This document shows positions 30,893 through 39,047 of a stretch of 64,000 bases of DNA, one piece after another. A program made the translations under genes and the position numbers. The stretch spans positions 248,001-312,000 of the forward strand of contig NZ_LR217725.1 of assembly GCF_900698965.1 (NCBI RefSeq). The letters run 5' to 3'. The first letter of the stretch is position 1. Every line of letters begins with the position of its first letter. This stretch comes from Erwinia_E haradaeae_A (GTDB lineage Bacteria > Pseudomonadota > Gammaproteobacteria > Enterobacterales > Enterobacteriaceae). Below the pieces are notes generated by a model that saw nothing but the letters and a program-made list of their open reading frames with translations, was not told where the DNA came from and did no database searches.

Positions 30893-32242
30893 TTAATTTT
30901 CATTATCCTCCAGCATAGCATCAGAGGTATCGGGATTCTCTAGGGGTAATGAAGAGCTTGCTATTACTAAGTTATCCGATTGTTTTATAGATTCTTGTTG
31001 TTTGTAGGTTTTTATTGGTTCACTTTCTCCAGTGATGACAGATTGATTGATAATAACTTTTTGGATGTTATGTATTGATGGTAGATCATACATGGTGTTT
31101 AGTAGGATGCTTTCTATGATAGAGCGTAGTCCTCGAGCCCCAATTTTTCGTCGTATTGCTTGACGTGCAATTTCTCGTAGCGCCTCCTTTCGAAACTCCA
31201 ACTCCACTCCTTCTAAACTAAATAAAGCTTGATATTGCTTTGTCAGTGCATTTTTTGGCTCATGTAAGATTTGAATTAACTCTATTTCATCTAGATCACT
31301 AAGTGTTGCTAAAACTGGCAAGCGTCCAATGAACTCAGGAATCAGTCCAAATTTAATTAGATCTTCTGGCTCGACCTGGGATAAAATATTATCCTCTTCT
31401 GTTTTTCTTGATTGATGCGTTAATAATGCACCAAAACCAATTCCAACTCCATTATCTACCCGTTGTGCAATAACTTTATCGAGCCCAGAAAATGCTCCCC
31501 CACAAATAAATAAAATTTTTGAAGTATCTACCTGAAGAAATTCTTGTTGTGGATGCTTTCGCCCACCTTGCGGTGGCACTGACGCCACCGTGCCTTCAAT
31601 GAGCTTAAGTAACGCTTGCTGTACACCTTCACCAGAGACGTCCCGAGTAATAGATGGGTTATCTGATTTACGTGAAATTTTATCGATTTCATCAATATAG
31701 ACAATACCATGTTGAGCCTTTTGTATATTGTAATCACATTTTTGCAGAAGTTTTTGAATAATGTTTTCTACGTCTTCACCAACGTATCCTGCTTCCGTAA
31801 GAGTTGTCGCATCCGCCATAGTGCATGGCACATCTAGGAGGCGTGCCATGGTTTCAGCAAGCAGGGTTTTGCCGCTTCCTGTTGGACCAATTAACAAAAT
31901 ATTGCTCTTTCCTAGCTCGATAGTATTACCGGCGTCGCTGTTATATAGGCGTTTATAGTGGTTATAAACAGCCACTGATAGTACTTTTTTCGCTTGTCCT
32001 TGCCCTATTACATACTCATCTAGATGAGCTCGAATCTCCTGCGGAGTAGGCAGAGAACTGCAATGAGCAGGAGATGTCACTTCCTGACTCTCCTTGCGAA
32101 TTATGTCGTTACATAAATTCACGCATTCATCACAGACACATACTGATGGTCCAGCAATTAATTTGCGAACTTTATACTGGCTTTTACCGCAAAAAGAACA
32201 GTAGAGGATCTGTCCTGAACCGTCTTTGCGCTTATCGGTCAT
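30893..32242 (-). CDS. clpX: ATP-dependent unfoldase ClpX
   Basis: AAA+ unfoldase that recognises tagged proteins and feeds them to ClpP. The N-terminal zinc domain has Cys15, 18, 37 and 40, the same numbers as E. coli. The AAA+ core has Walker A GPTGSGKT, the GYVGEDVE pore loop, Walker B VYIDEID and the ClpP-docking IGF (GVGIGFGA). It has 449 residues, about 25 more than E. coli, because of a polar, Ser/Glu-rich C-terminal tail (about 400-449) without a family counterpart that I know. It lies 148 bp after clpP on the same strand, the usual operon. Confidence 0.96.
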   Translation of the reverse strand: MTDKRKDGSGQILYCSFCGKSQYKVRKLIAGPSVCVCDECVNLCNDIIRKESQEVTSPAHCSSLPTPQEIRAHLDEYVIGQGQAKKVLSVAVYNHYKRLYNSDAGNTIELGKSNILLIGPTGSGKTLLAETMARLLDVPCTMADATTLTEAGYVGEDVENIIQKLLQKCDYNIQKAQHGIVYIDEIDKISRKSDNPSITRDVSGEGVQQALLKLIEGTVASVPPQGGRKHPQQEFLQVDTSKILFICGGAFSGLDKVIAQRVDNGVGIGFGALLTHQSRKTEEDNILSQVEPEDLIKFGLIPEFIGRLPVLATLSDLDEIELIQILHEPKNALTKQYQALFSLEGVELEFRKEALREIARQAIRRKIGARGLRSIIESILLNTMYDLPSIHNIQKVIINQSVITGESEPIKTYKQQESIKQSDNLVIASSSLPLENPDTSDAMLEDNEN

Positions 32243-32390
32243 TTACTTCCCTCTCATTTTATAATGATACTGACTGTTTCCAATAGAGGAAATAAAAATC
32301 AAACTGCTACCTTTATTATCATGTGTATAGATATAGTCTTATATCGAGTACAATCACTCTATGTTGATTTTTTATCATATAACAAAATAA

Positions 32391-33014
32391 TTAATGACGT
32401 TTAAATAAGATGGAATCTACTAAACCGTATTCTACGGATTCTGTTGCTGACAAAAAACGATCTCGATTAGTATCGCGCTCAATAGTCTCAATAGTTTGAC
32501 CAGTGTGTTTAGCCATTAATTGATTCATAATTTGCTTTGTTTTAATAATTTCACGTGCATGAATATCAATATCAGAAGCTTGACCGTGGAATCCACCTAG
32601 AGGTTGATGGATCATGATGCGTGAATGAGATAAACAGAAGCGCTTGCCTTGTGTACCTGCAGTTAAAAGAAAGGCCCCCATGGAGCATGCTTGCCCCATG
32701 CAAATTGTATTAATATCCGGCTTAATAAACTGCATGGTGTCATAAATAGACATGCCAGCAGTAATTACTCCACCAGGGGAATTAATATAAAGATGAATAT
32801 CCTTTTCTGGATTATCAGCCTCTAAAAATAAGATCTGAGCTACAATTAGATTAGCCATGTGGTCTTCAATCGGTCCAGTTAAAAAGATAATACGCTCTTT
32901 AAGTAGACGCGAATAGATGTCATATGAGCGCTCTCCTCGAGAAGTATGCTCTATTACCATAGGAACCAATGTCATTTTCGATTGAGTGACTGTCTTATTG
33001 TCACCATATACCAT
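32391..33014 (-). CDS. clpP: ATP-dependent protease proteolytic subunit ClpP
   Basis: Serine protease that forms the 14-subunit chamber for ClpX. The 207 residues match E. coli, and the catalytic triad falls at the same precursor positions: Ser111 in GQACSMGAF, His136 in RIMIHQPLGG and Asp185 in RDTNRDRF. The first 14 or so residues are the self-cleaved propeptide. AGGAG lies six bases before the ATG. It is followed by clpX. Upstream, at the usual place of tig, only a decayed frame remains. Confidence 0.97.
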   Translation of the reverse strand: MVYGDNKTVTQSKMTLVPMVIEHTSRGERSYDIYSRLLKERIIFLTGPIEDHMANLIVAQILFLEADNPEKDIHLYINSPGGVITAGMSIYDTMQFIKPDINTICMGQACSMGAFLLTAGTQGKRFCLSHSRIMIHQPLGGFHGQASDIDIHAREIIKTKQIMNQLMAKHTGQTIETIERDTNRDRFLSATESVEYGLVDSILFKRH

Positions 33015-33159
33015 TTGAATCTCCTAGTACAATGCTTGCTCTGTAACGAGGTTACGTAAGAGTATTTTAGTATATTTGAGCTTTGATTGCGTTTCTTGTG
33101 TTCTGTGTAAGTCACAATATTATATACTGTATATCACGGATACACGCAGCGTATAGTTA

Positions 33160-33420
33160 TTAACTATATTGGGGACGTGTCCTGGTTGTTTCAAGAGCAA
33201 GCTGATGGCAACTCATATATTGATAAACGACATGCTAAAATATAGCAATTAGTTTCTTGGAGCCAAGGTATTATGCAATAGAATGCATTGGTTAATTCTG
33301 TATGAGTCATAATTGCCTATACGGGATGATCCAGAGATCTTCTCTAATCCTTTATGAGGTAAACGACTTAATTCTTTAAATGTTTATCTTTAAATACACA
33401 TCTCTAGCTATGGGATTCAA
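33160..33420 (-). pseudogene. tig: Decayed 3' part of tig (trigger factor)
   Basis: In E. coli tig precedes clpP on the same strand. Here a 41-codon frame at 33270-33383 (minus) reads KELSRLPHKGLEKIS, comparable to NELKADEERVKGLIEEMAS of trigger factor. It then reads YRINQCILLHN against YSKNKELMDN. Order, strand and rough distance to clpP fit. The 5' part would reach into ubiA and must be gone. Identities are few and the reference is from memory. Loss of the ribosome-bound chaperone would leave DnaK-DnaJ as the main helper of new chains. Confidence 0.42.
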
Positions 33421-33679
33421 GTGATACAGAGATAACTGGTCAGGACAAACCTTGATTATATTAACATCTGTATTCTACAGAGTCTAGCTAGTTACATACT
33501 TGAAAATATTTGATCATATCAATACGCTATATTTCTCAATAATGAAACATCATAAGATATTGATTATAACTATGTCTTATGATGGTACAAGTCATTTGTG
33601 CTAGTCTTGCAACATCAAAGCATTAAAAGCGCCCTAAATTTTAGTCGCAGTTGAAAGGTGTACGATATAAATAGTATTA

Positions 33680-34140
33680 TATGTGGTATCTATTGTTTCT
33701 ATAACCTAATTTTAGAGCCTATCACTGTTAGGCTGATAACTATATTTGAGAGTTAGTCATTAAGAGTTAGTATTTTACTTTGAAATTTAGTAAAATTCTT
33801 AAGTAGCAGGTAATGGTAATAACGATAGTATCGTTTAAAGGAACATGCAGGTTGCAGAACAAAATAGTTTTGCGTTATGACAGACAAGATAGTTAGTTTA
33901 TTCTAATTAAAATCTAATCATACACGTAGTATTTTTGTTAAACAAACACTTACAGATATATCAAGAATATCATATATAGAGTATATTGTATCTATTATTT
34001 TCTAAAGCTTGTATGAAGCCTCACTCATTCTAAAATAATGCTAACCAGCATAATCTTGATGAGATATATGCACGTATATATAGTGCGTTCTTATTAGTGA
34101 TAACTGTTTTACGGTCTTCTTGAAAAGACCTTAACAAGAG
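33680..34140 (+). pseudogene. ubiC: Decayed ubiC (chorismate lyase) upstream of ubiA
   Basis: ubiC immediately precedes ubiA in E. coli. Here no open frame exists, but one reading phase holds TLKFSKILK*QVMVIT at 33777-33824 against TKRFEQQGKTVSVT, and QNKI at 33855-33866 against QNEI, about the right distance apart. FRAYHC near 33711 recalls LRALRYC. The start predicted from these blocks is near 33670-33685 (an ATG lies at 33682) and the predicted end meets the ubiA start. UbiC makes 4-hydroxybenzoate, the substrate of UbiA. Alignment was by eye to a remembered protein; boundaries are approximate. Confidence 0.45.
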
Positions 34141-34148
34141 AATATCAT

Positions 34149-35024
34149 ATGGGTGACATATTCAAAATACGTAATCTGGCAATTTATTGTCAGTTAATGC
34201 GTATTAACCAACCTGGTGGCCTATTTTTACTATTATGGCCTACTTTGTGGTCGTTATGGCTATCAGGTATGTCGGCCCCACCGCTAAAAGTGTTATTTGT
34301 GTTTATGCTCGGGGTCTTTGTTATGCGTTCGGCAGGCTGTGTCATTAATGATATTATCGATCGAAATATTGACGGATATATTCGGCGCACACAAAACCGA
34401 CCACTATCTATTAGAAAGATTTCTGTGAAAAAGGCAAAACTATTACATATAAGTTTACTAGTAATTGCCTGTTCTCTTGTTTTAACAATGAATATTATCA
34501 CAATCTTATTTTCTACAGTAGGATTAGCTTTAACCTGGATCTATCCATTTATGAAGCGATACACTTATTGGCCACAAGTGTTTTTAGGGGTTGCGTTTAG
34601 TTTATCAATTCCGATGGCCTGGTCGGCAATAAGCGATCGAATACCTATTGCTTGCTGGTTACTTTTTTTTGGAAATTTTTTCTGGGTGCTTTCTTACGAT
34701 ACGCAATATGCTATGGTTGATCGTTTGGATGATTTAAAGATAGGTGTTAAATCTACTGCGATTTTATTCCATCGTTACGATAAGCTAGTTATTGCTTTGT
34801 TGCAGTTGTTATCATTAACATTTCTAACATTAGTCGGTTGGGAGCTGGCTCTGCATCCAATCTTTTACGTTGCAATTTTAGGGGTCTTTATGTTATTTAC
34901 TTATCAACAACTTTTGATCGCTAGCCGTCAGGAGGAGCGCTGTTTTAAAGCGTTTTTACAAAATAACTGGGTTGGTCTAATTATATTTACTGGGATAGTG
35001 CTTAGTACATCGTCTGTTCTATAA
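34149..35024 (+). CDS. ubiA: 4-hydroxybenzoate polyprenyltransferase
   Basis: Integral membrane enzyme that joins the polyprenyl chain made by IspB to 4-hydroxybenzoate, the first committed step of ubiquinone assembly. It has 291 residues with about nine transmembrane helices. The first aspartate motif INDIIDRNIDG sits at 66-76, with NRP at 83-85, and the second, DTQYAMVDRLDD, near 185-196; both are intact. GGLFLLLWPTLW near 23-34 is typical. The upstream gene ubiC appears decayed, so 4-hydroxybenzoate would need another source. Confidence 0.96.
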   Translation: MGDIFKIRNLAIYCQLMRINQPGGLFLLLWPTLWSLWLSGMSAPPLKVLFVFMLGVFVMRSAGCVINDIIDRNIDGYIRRTQNRPLSIRKISVKKAKLLHISLLVIACSLVLTMNIITILFSTVGLALTWIYPFMKRYTYWPQVFLGVAFSLSIPMAWSAISDRIPIACWLLFFGNFFWVLSYDTQYAMVDRLDDLKIGVKSTAILFHRYDKLVIALLQLLSLTFLTLVGWELALHPIFYVAILGVFMLFTYQQLLIASRQEERCFKAFLQNNWVGLIIFTGIVLSTSSVL

Positions 35025-35602
35025 GCATGCAGAAGTATATTGCATATGATACCTTATATAAAGTTTTATTTCTATAATGTTCTTGCGTGTAATAATTGTA
35101 TTAATTAATGTTTTATGTATCAAACAGGGATATTACATTAATAACAGAGATATTTAAATATAGGTATTTAAATATATTGCAAATAGCTCTTTGAGAGTAT
35201 ACTTTAAGAGTATAGGTGCAAAAATTGCTTATAACAGTGATCATACAAAAGTGTATTATAGAAAAATGTATACACCACAGTTTTGATTGTGCAGTTTTAT
35301 ATAGGCAATGTACTCTTTTTAAAGTGATTTGCCTGTTGCGCTATCTGATATATCTCAGATAGTTTAGAGTTTTTTTATTGTGTAGTAGTATTATGATATC
35401 TTCATAATAGACAGTTACTATTTGTTGTATTAGGCGTATAGAGATTCTTACACATCATTAGGTAAAATCCTCTATAGGTTCTTCTTTTTTACTAATTGAG
35501 TGTTAGTAATTGATGTTACTGATATTATATCATAAGAATGTCATGCGTATTTAATATAAAATGATTATGCGATCAATGAGGGGCCACTTATATTCTGATG
35601 CT
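35025..35602. other. Spacer ubiA to the glycosyltransferase pair
   Basis: No gene seen in 578 bp between convergent genes. In E. coli plsB lies beyond ubiA; here plsB is 12 kb further on. Confidence 0.5.
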
Positions 35603-36712
35603 TTAAGAACGCAGCGCTAATCTTAAATATTGCTGACAGATGTTTTTACAATCATAAATGTTTAAGTGTTTTTTATCAATTGGATCCGGTGGATAGCGAT
35701 AGACTTCTGCCATTTTTTCTGCTAGCGCATGACTGTTTAAATCTGTTAAAGCATTTCCCATACCAGATTTTTCTAAAATTTCTATTGGACCGCCTGGACA
35801 ACGCGTGCTGACTACTGGTGTTCCGCAGAGTAAGGCCTCTACAAGAACATTACCAAAACCTTCACTATCTGAACTAAGTACTAACATTTTTGCATGTTTT
35901 ATCAGTGGGTAAGGATTGATTTGAAAACCGGTAAAAATCAACCGATCTAAGATCTTTAGTTTTTCTGCTAATTTCTGTATTATGTTGATCTGTTGTACGG
36001 TTCCACAGCCCGCTAGCACTAATTTAGCTTGAATGCCTGATTTTACATAGGCAAAAAGTAGGCGATCGTGACGTTTATGAGGATGAAAACGACCTACATG
36101 TATTATGTACGGTGATTGTGGTAGATTAAATTTTTTAGCTGCTTGAGCAAGGATACGTTCAAGCTGAAAGGGATTATTAATAACAACTAATCTACTAGGT
36201 TGGATAGAAAGACCCACTGTTAAATCCTGTGCTACGGCATTGGAAACAGAGATGACATTTTTATTAGTATAGATTTTAGTGATTGCTCTTTTTTTTCGCC
36301 ACAGGTCGAGAGCATGACGATGCCCAAGATAAGCAGTAGATAACATACCATGAATACAGAACCATATTTTTTCTATAGAGTTAAAATGAGCTTGAGAGAC
36401 GATACGGTCAGTGTTATGTAAATGAGAGAACATTAGATCATATGCACCCTGTTTTTGTTCATGCACGTTAATAGCGTGACTAAGCGCATCAGCAAAGTAA
36501 GAGCGTTGTTTTAATTTTTTAAAGAATGACGCATAAGGTAATCCATCAAGTACCTGATAATTTACCCCCCTAGGCAGTGGATACTGACAGATATTACGTA
36601 ATGATAATAGTTGTATCTTGTGCCCTAGTTGAGACATCTCCTGACAGAGAGTCAAAACAACTTTTTCAGCTCCTCCACCAGAGAGCCCATCAATAATCAT
36701 TAATATACGCAT
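35603..36712 (-). CDS. LPS-core glycosyltransferase, GT4 family (WabH-like)
   Basis: GT-B fold glycosyltransferase of 369 residues. The N-terminal MRILMIIDGLSGGGAEKVVL has the glycine-rich acceptor loop. The C-terminal half carries the GT4 nucleotide-sugar site: SDSEGFGNVLVEALLCGTPV with the EX7E pair. It sits three bases after the upstream glycosyltransferase gene on the same strand, so the two form an operon. The resemblance and the pairing suggest WabH, which in Klebsiella adds N-acetylglucosamine to core galacturonate. The specific sugar is inferred. It could be another GT4 enzyme of LPS or capsule synthesis. Confidence 0.75.
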   Translation of the reverse strand: MRILMIIDGLSGGGAEKVVLTLCQEMSQLGHKIQLLSLRNICQYPLPRGVNYQVLDGLPYASFFKKLKQRSYFADALSHAINVHEQKQGAYDLMFSHLHNTDRIVSQAHFNSIEKIWFCIHGMLSTAYLGHRHALDLWRKKRAITKIYTNKNVISVSNAVAQDLTVGLSIQPSRLVVINNPFQLERILAQAAKKFNLPQSPYIIHVGRFHPHKRHDRLLFAYVKSGIQAKLVLAGCGTVQQINIIQKLAEKLKILDRLIFTGFQINPYPLIKHAKMLVLSSDSEGFGNVLVEALLCGTPVVSTRCPGGPIEILEKSGMGNALTDLNSHALAEKMAEVYRYPPDPIDKKHLNIYDCKNICQQYLRLALRS

Positions 36713-36715
36713 AGT

Positions 36716-37846
36716 TTAAGAAAGAATTTTTCTATAAAGAGATAGAAGCTGTTGAGATAAGTACTGCGCCGATAGAGGCAGTACTTGTGAACGTGCGTAA
36801 TTGCTAGCTAAGCTATTAAAAGTCCATCGAGGTAGTGCCATAATAGCATCCGCTATAGCATTAATATCCATCGCATCGCAAATATAGCCATTTTTACCTG
36901 GTAAGATAAATTCGTTGCCACCACACTTGGTAGAAGTAATAATTGGCAAGCCGCAAGCCATTGCCTCTAAAATAACATTAGGACATGGATCATATAAGGT
37001 GGGAAGCAACAACCCATCAGAAGCTTGATACCATAGGCACATATTGACCTGAACACCAACAAAAATCACACGGTTAGCGCAGTAAAGATCTTTGGCTATA
37101 TTATGGTATTTTTTTTCTGCCTTATCCCGCCCTACCACTATTAGATAGTAATGGGTTTTCGCTATCGCGTAAATAGCTGCTTTCAGCCCCTTTCGTTCAA
37201 AACCAGATCCAACATAGATCAAAAGGGGCGCAGTTAATGGTAAAGAAAATAGTTTTCTGATCTTTAGACGCCGAAACTCGCTAGCTGGGAAAAATTCTTT
37301 CGTATTAATTATATTATAGATCACGTGAATTTTACTTTTATTGACACCAAATTGAGCTGTAATTTCTTGCTGAACCATACGCGAATTACATATAACCGCT
37401 TTGAGTTCTGGAGCCTGATACATTATTCGTTCAGCTTGGATTACATAACGATGGTAAGAGCTGAGGAAAAGTAGTTTTTGATGCCATTTTGGAAGAATAC
37501 GACTTCGCTGTTCTAGCCAGCTTTGGTGCACACCATCTCCTGCGCGATATATATCACACCCTGCAATACGTTCATGACTTTGCACAATATTAAAGTTTTC
37601 TCGACGCCAAAGTTTTCGTGCGTTATAGGCAAACCCGCGTTCACGGTTTATTCTACCCCATTTTAACGGATCACATTTATGTAGCGTCCAGTTTGTTTTC
37701 TGCTTGGATTGCCACTGACGGGCGATAATATTTAGATCGATGATCTGTAATGTTGCTAGAGCTTCTAGTGCGTAAGTAATAAATTTTTCCGCACCGCCAT
37801 CTGGGCGATATTTTTGTCGGACTATTGCGAAGCGAATGGTATTCAT
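36716..37846 (-). CDS. wabG: LPS-core glycosyltransferase, GT4 family (WabG-like)
   Basis: GT-B glycosyltransferase of 376 residues. The start FAIVRQKYRPDGGAEKFI and the block SHERIAGCDIYRAGDGVHQ closely resemble what I remember of WabG, which transfers galacturonic acid to heptose II of the inner core in Klebsiella and Serratia. The GT4 donor site appears as PTLYDPCPNVILEAMACGLP near residues 275-295. It is more distantly related to WaaG. First gene of a two-gene operon with the WabH-like gene. A UDP-glucuronate 4-epimerase at 49.8 kb would supply its presumed donor, UDP-galacturonate, which supports the assignment. Confidence 0.8.
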   Translation of the reverse strand: MNTIRFAIVRQKYRPDGGAEKFITYALEALATLQIIDLNIIARQWQSKQKTNWTLHKCDPLKWGRINRERGFAYNARKLWRRENFNIVQSHERIAGCDIYRAGDGVHQSWLEQRSRILPKWHQKLLFLSSYHRYVIQAERIMYQAPELKAVICNSRMVQQEITAQFGVNKSKIHVIYNIINTKEFFPASEFRRLKIRKLFSLPLTAPLLIYVGSGFERKGLKAAIYAIAKTHYYLIVVGRDKAEKKYHNIAKDLYCANRVIFVGVQVNMCLWYQASDGLLLPTLYDPCPNVILEAMACGLPIITSTKCGGNEFILPGKNGYICDAMDINAIADAIMALPRWTFNSLASNYARSQVLPLSAQYLSQQLLSLYRKILS

Positions 37847-38506
37847 AACGGTAAATCCTACGGATGCATAACATCTTAAAACACTAAAATAATATTAATC
37901 TGATAATATTTCCGTACTATCTATCGATATAATGTATATGCATTGCAAAAACGGGGTTATGGTAAGATAATGCCTTATTGCTCTAACGCACAGAATGTTG
38001 AGATAAGCTCGATAGGTCAGATTACGTCAGTTCATACACTCTCATACCTCAATACAATATATTTTAATACTCCATATAATGTATTAGTGCAGAACTATCT
38101 TAACATAAAACTTGATATATACTATCAATTACATTACATGATACTTGATATATACTATCAAGTATCATGTAATGTAATTGATCGTGCAAGCGCTAATAGT
38201 ATTACGATGAAGATCGTATAGCATGAATAATGAGATAAGTTTTATTAAAAGTCTGTATCTGTAAAGTCAAGTGTAGCATATATACAGAGTGTGTAACTAA
38301 CGGAACTATACATCAGAGTATAAAGGCAATGTAACTTAGCTTAGTATTTATCGTATTATTAGATTTTTGGTCTTACTTGTTATTTGAGATTGACTTAAAC
38401 AAGATAGGGCGAATAAGAAAATACTGTGATTTTCTATGTATATTATGTATTGAACCATGATAGTAATTAGTAATTATTAATTATACTTTTGCATATATCT
38501 GTTAAA
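37847..38506. other. Spacer between wabG-like gene and seqA relict
   Basis: No gene. An open frame at 37943-38221 exists only because it runs through a long palindrome and resembles nothing I know. The notable content is the hairpin at 38124-38182. Confidence 0.55.
38124..38182. repeat. Perfect 27-bp inverted repeat with 5-nt loop
   Basis: The left arm 38124-38150 and right arm 38156-38182 are exact reverse complements (27 of 27) around the loop tatac. The segment acttgatatatactatcaa also occurs twice in direct order, at 38110-38128 and 38143-38161. This pattern is what a template-switch event during replication leaves. It lies about 280 bp upstream of the wabG-like gene. Confidence 0.93.
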
Positions 38507-39000
38507 ATGGAAAGTTTTCAAGTTATTAAAATATAATCGCATATCAATAGATGGATCTTGTAGATATTGAATGTTTGCATGTGCAGCAGTCAATGACTGC
38601 ATTATAATACGTAACAAGAAAGTTGTTTTTAAAGGCAATATACCCTACACATGCGCTGCATAGCAGATATTAATAACAAGCTGATAGCGAAACAAGAGAG
38701 GAATGTTCAAACAGACAGCATCGATATAAGTACAAATTTTTATTCAAAATTGTAGGTGATCATTTTCAGCGTAAGACATATAGAAATGCATGAAAAGTAA
38801 TTCACAATTGTTTTTGAGAAAATATCACGATGAACTAAGTAATTATTGTCATTATTCGAGCAGACGAAATTTATTATTATAGAGATGAGCATGATTATCA
38901 GATACATTAAAACTACGCATACAATAGATTGTCGCATGATAGTTGTATAAATAGAGCTGTGTGTGCATATCCATGAAGTGTTTAGTTTAATGCCAATGCA
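38507..39000 (+). pseudogene. seqA: Decayed seqA upstream of pgm
   Basis: seqA directly precedes pgm in E. coli. Here an ATG at 38507 opens MESFQV, like MKTIEV of SeqA, then stops. Further on, frames give IL...SSQ against ILRRMLKFSAASQ. At 38906-38941 a frame reads IKTTHTIDCRMI, against ITNTNTGRKCSMI near the SeqA C-terminus. The remnant spans about 490 bp against 546 in the intact gene and ends about 45 bp before pgm. SeqA sequesters hemimethylated GATC sites after replication initiation. The evidence is positional plus short matches from memory. Confidence 0.42.
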
Positions 39001-39032
39001 GTCAGTTGATCGACCTCTAATATTTATTTTTG

Positions 39033-39042
39033 AAGGGAGGTG
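39033..39042 (+). promoter_or_regulatory. Strong ribosome-binding site of pgm
   Basis: AAGGGAGGTG is a near-perfect Shine-Dalgarno, five bases before the ATG at 39048. It decides the start against an in-frame ATG at 39030, which lies upstream of it. Confidence 0.85.
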
Positions 39043-39047
39043 GTTTT

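Noticed and set aside
37943..38221. Possible 92-codon plus-strand gene
   Set aside because: It is open mainly because it crosses the 27-bp palindrome. It has no Shine-Dalgarno, no family resemblance and low-complexity content.
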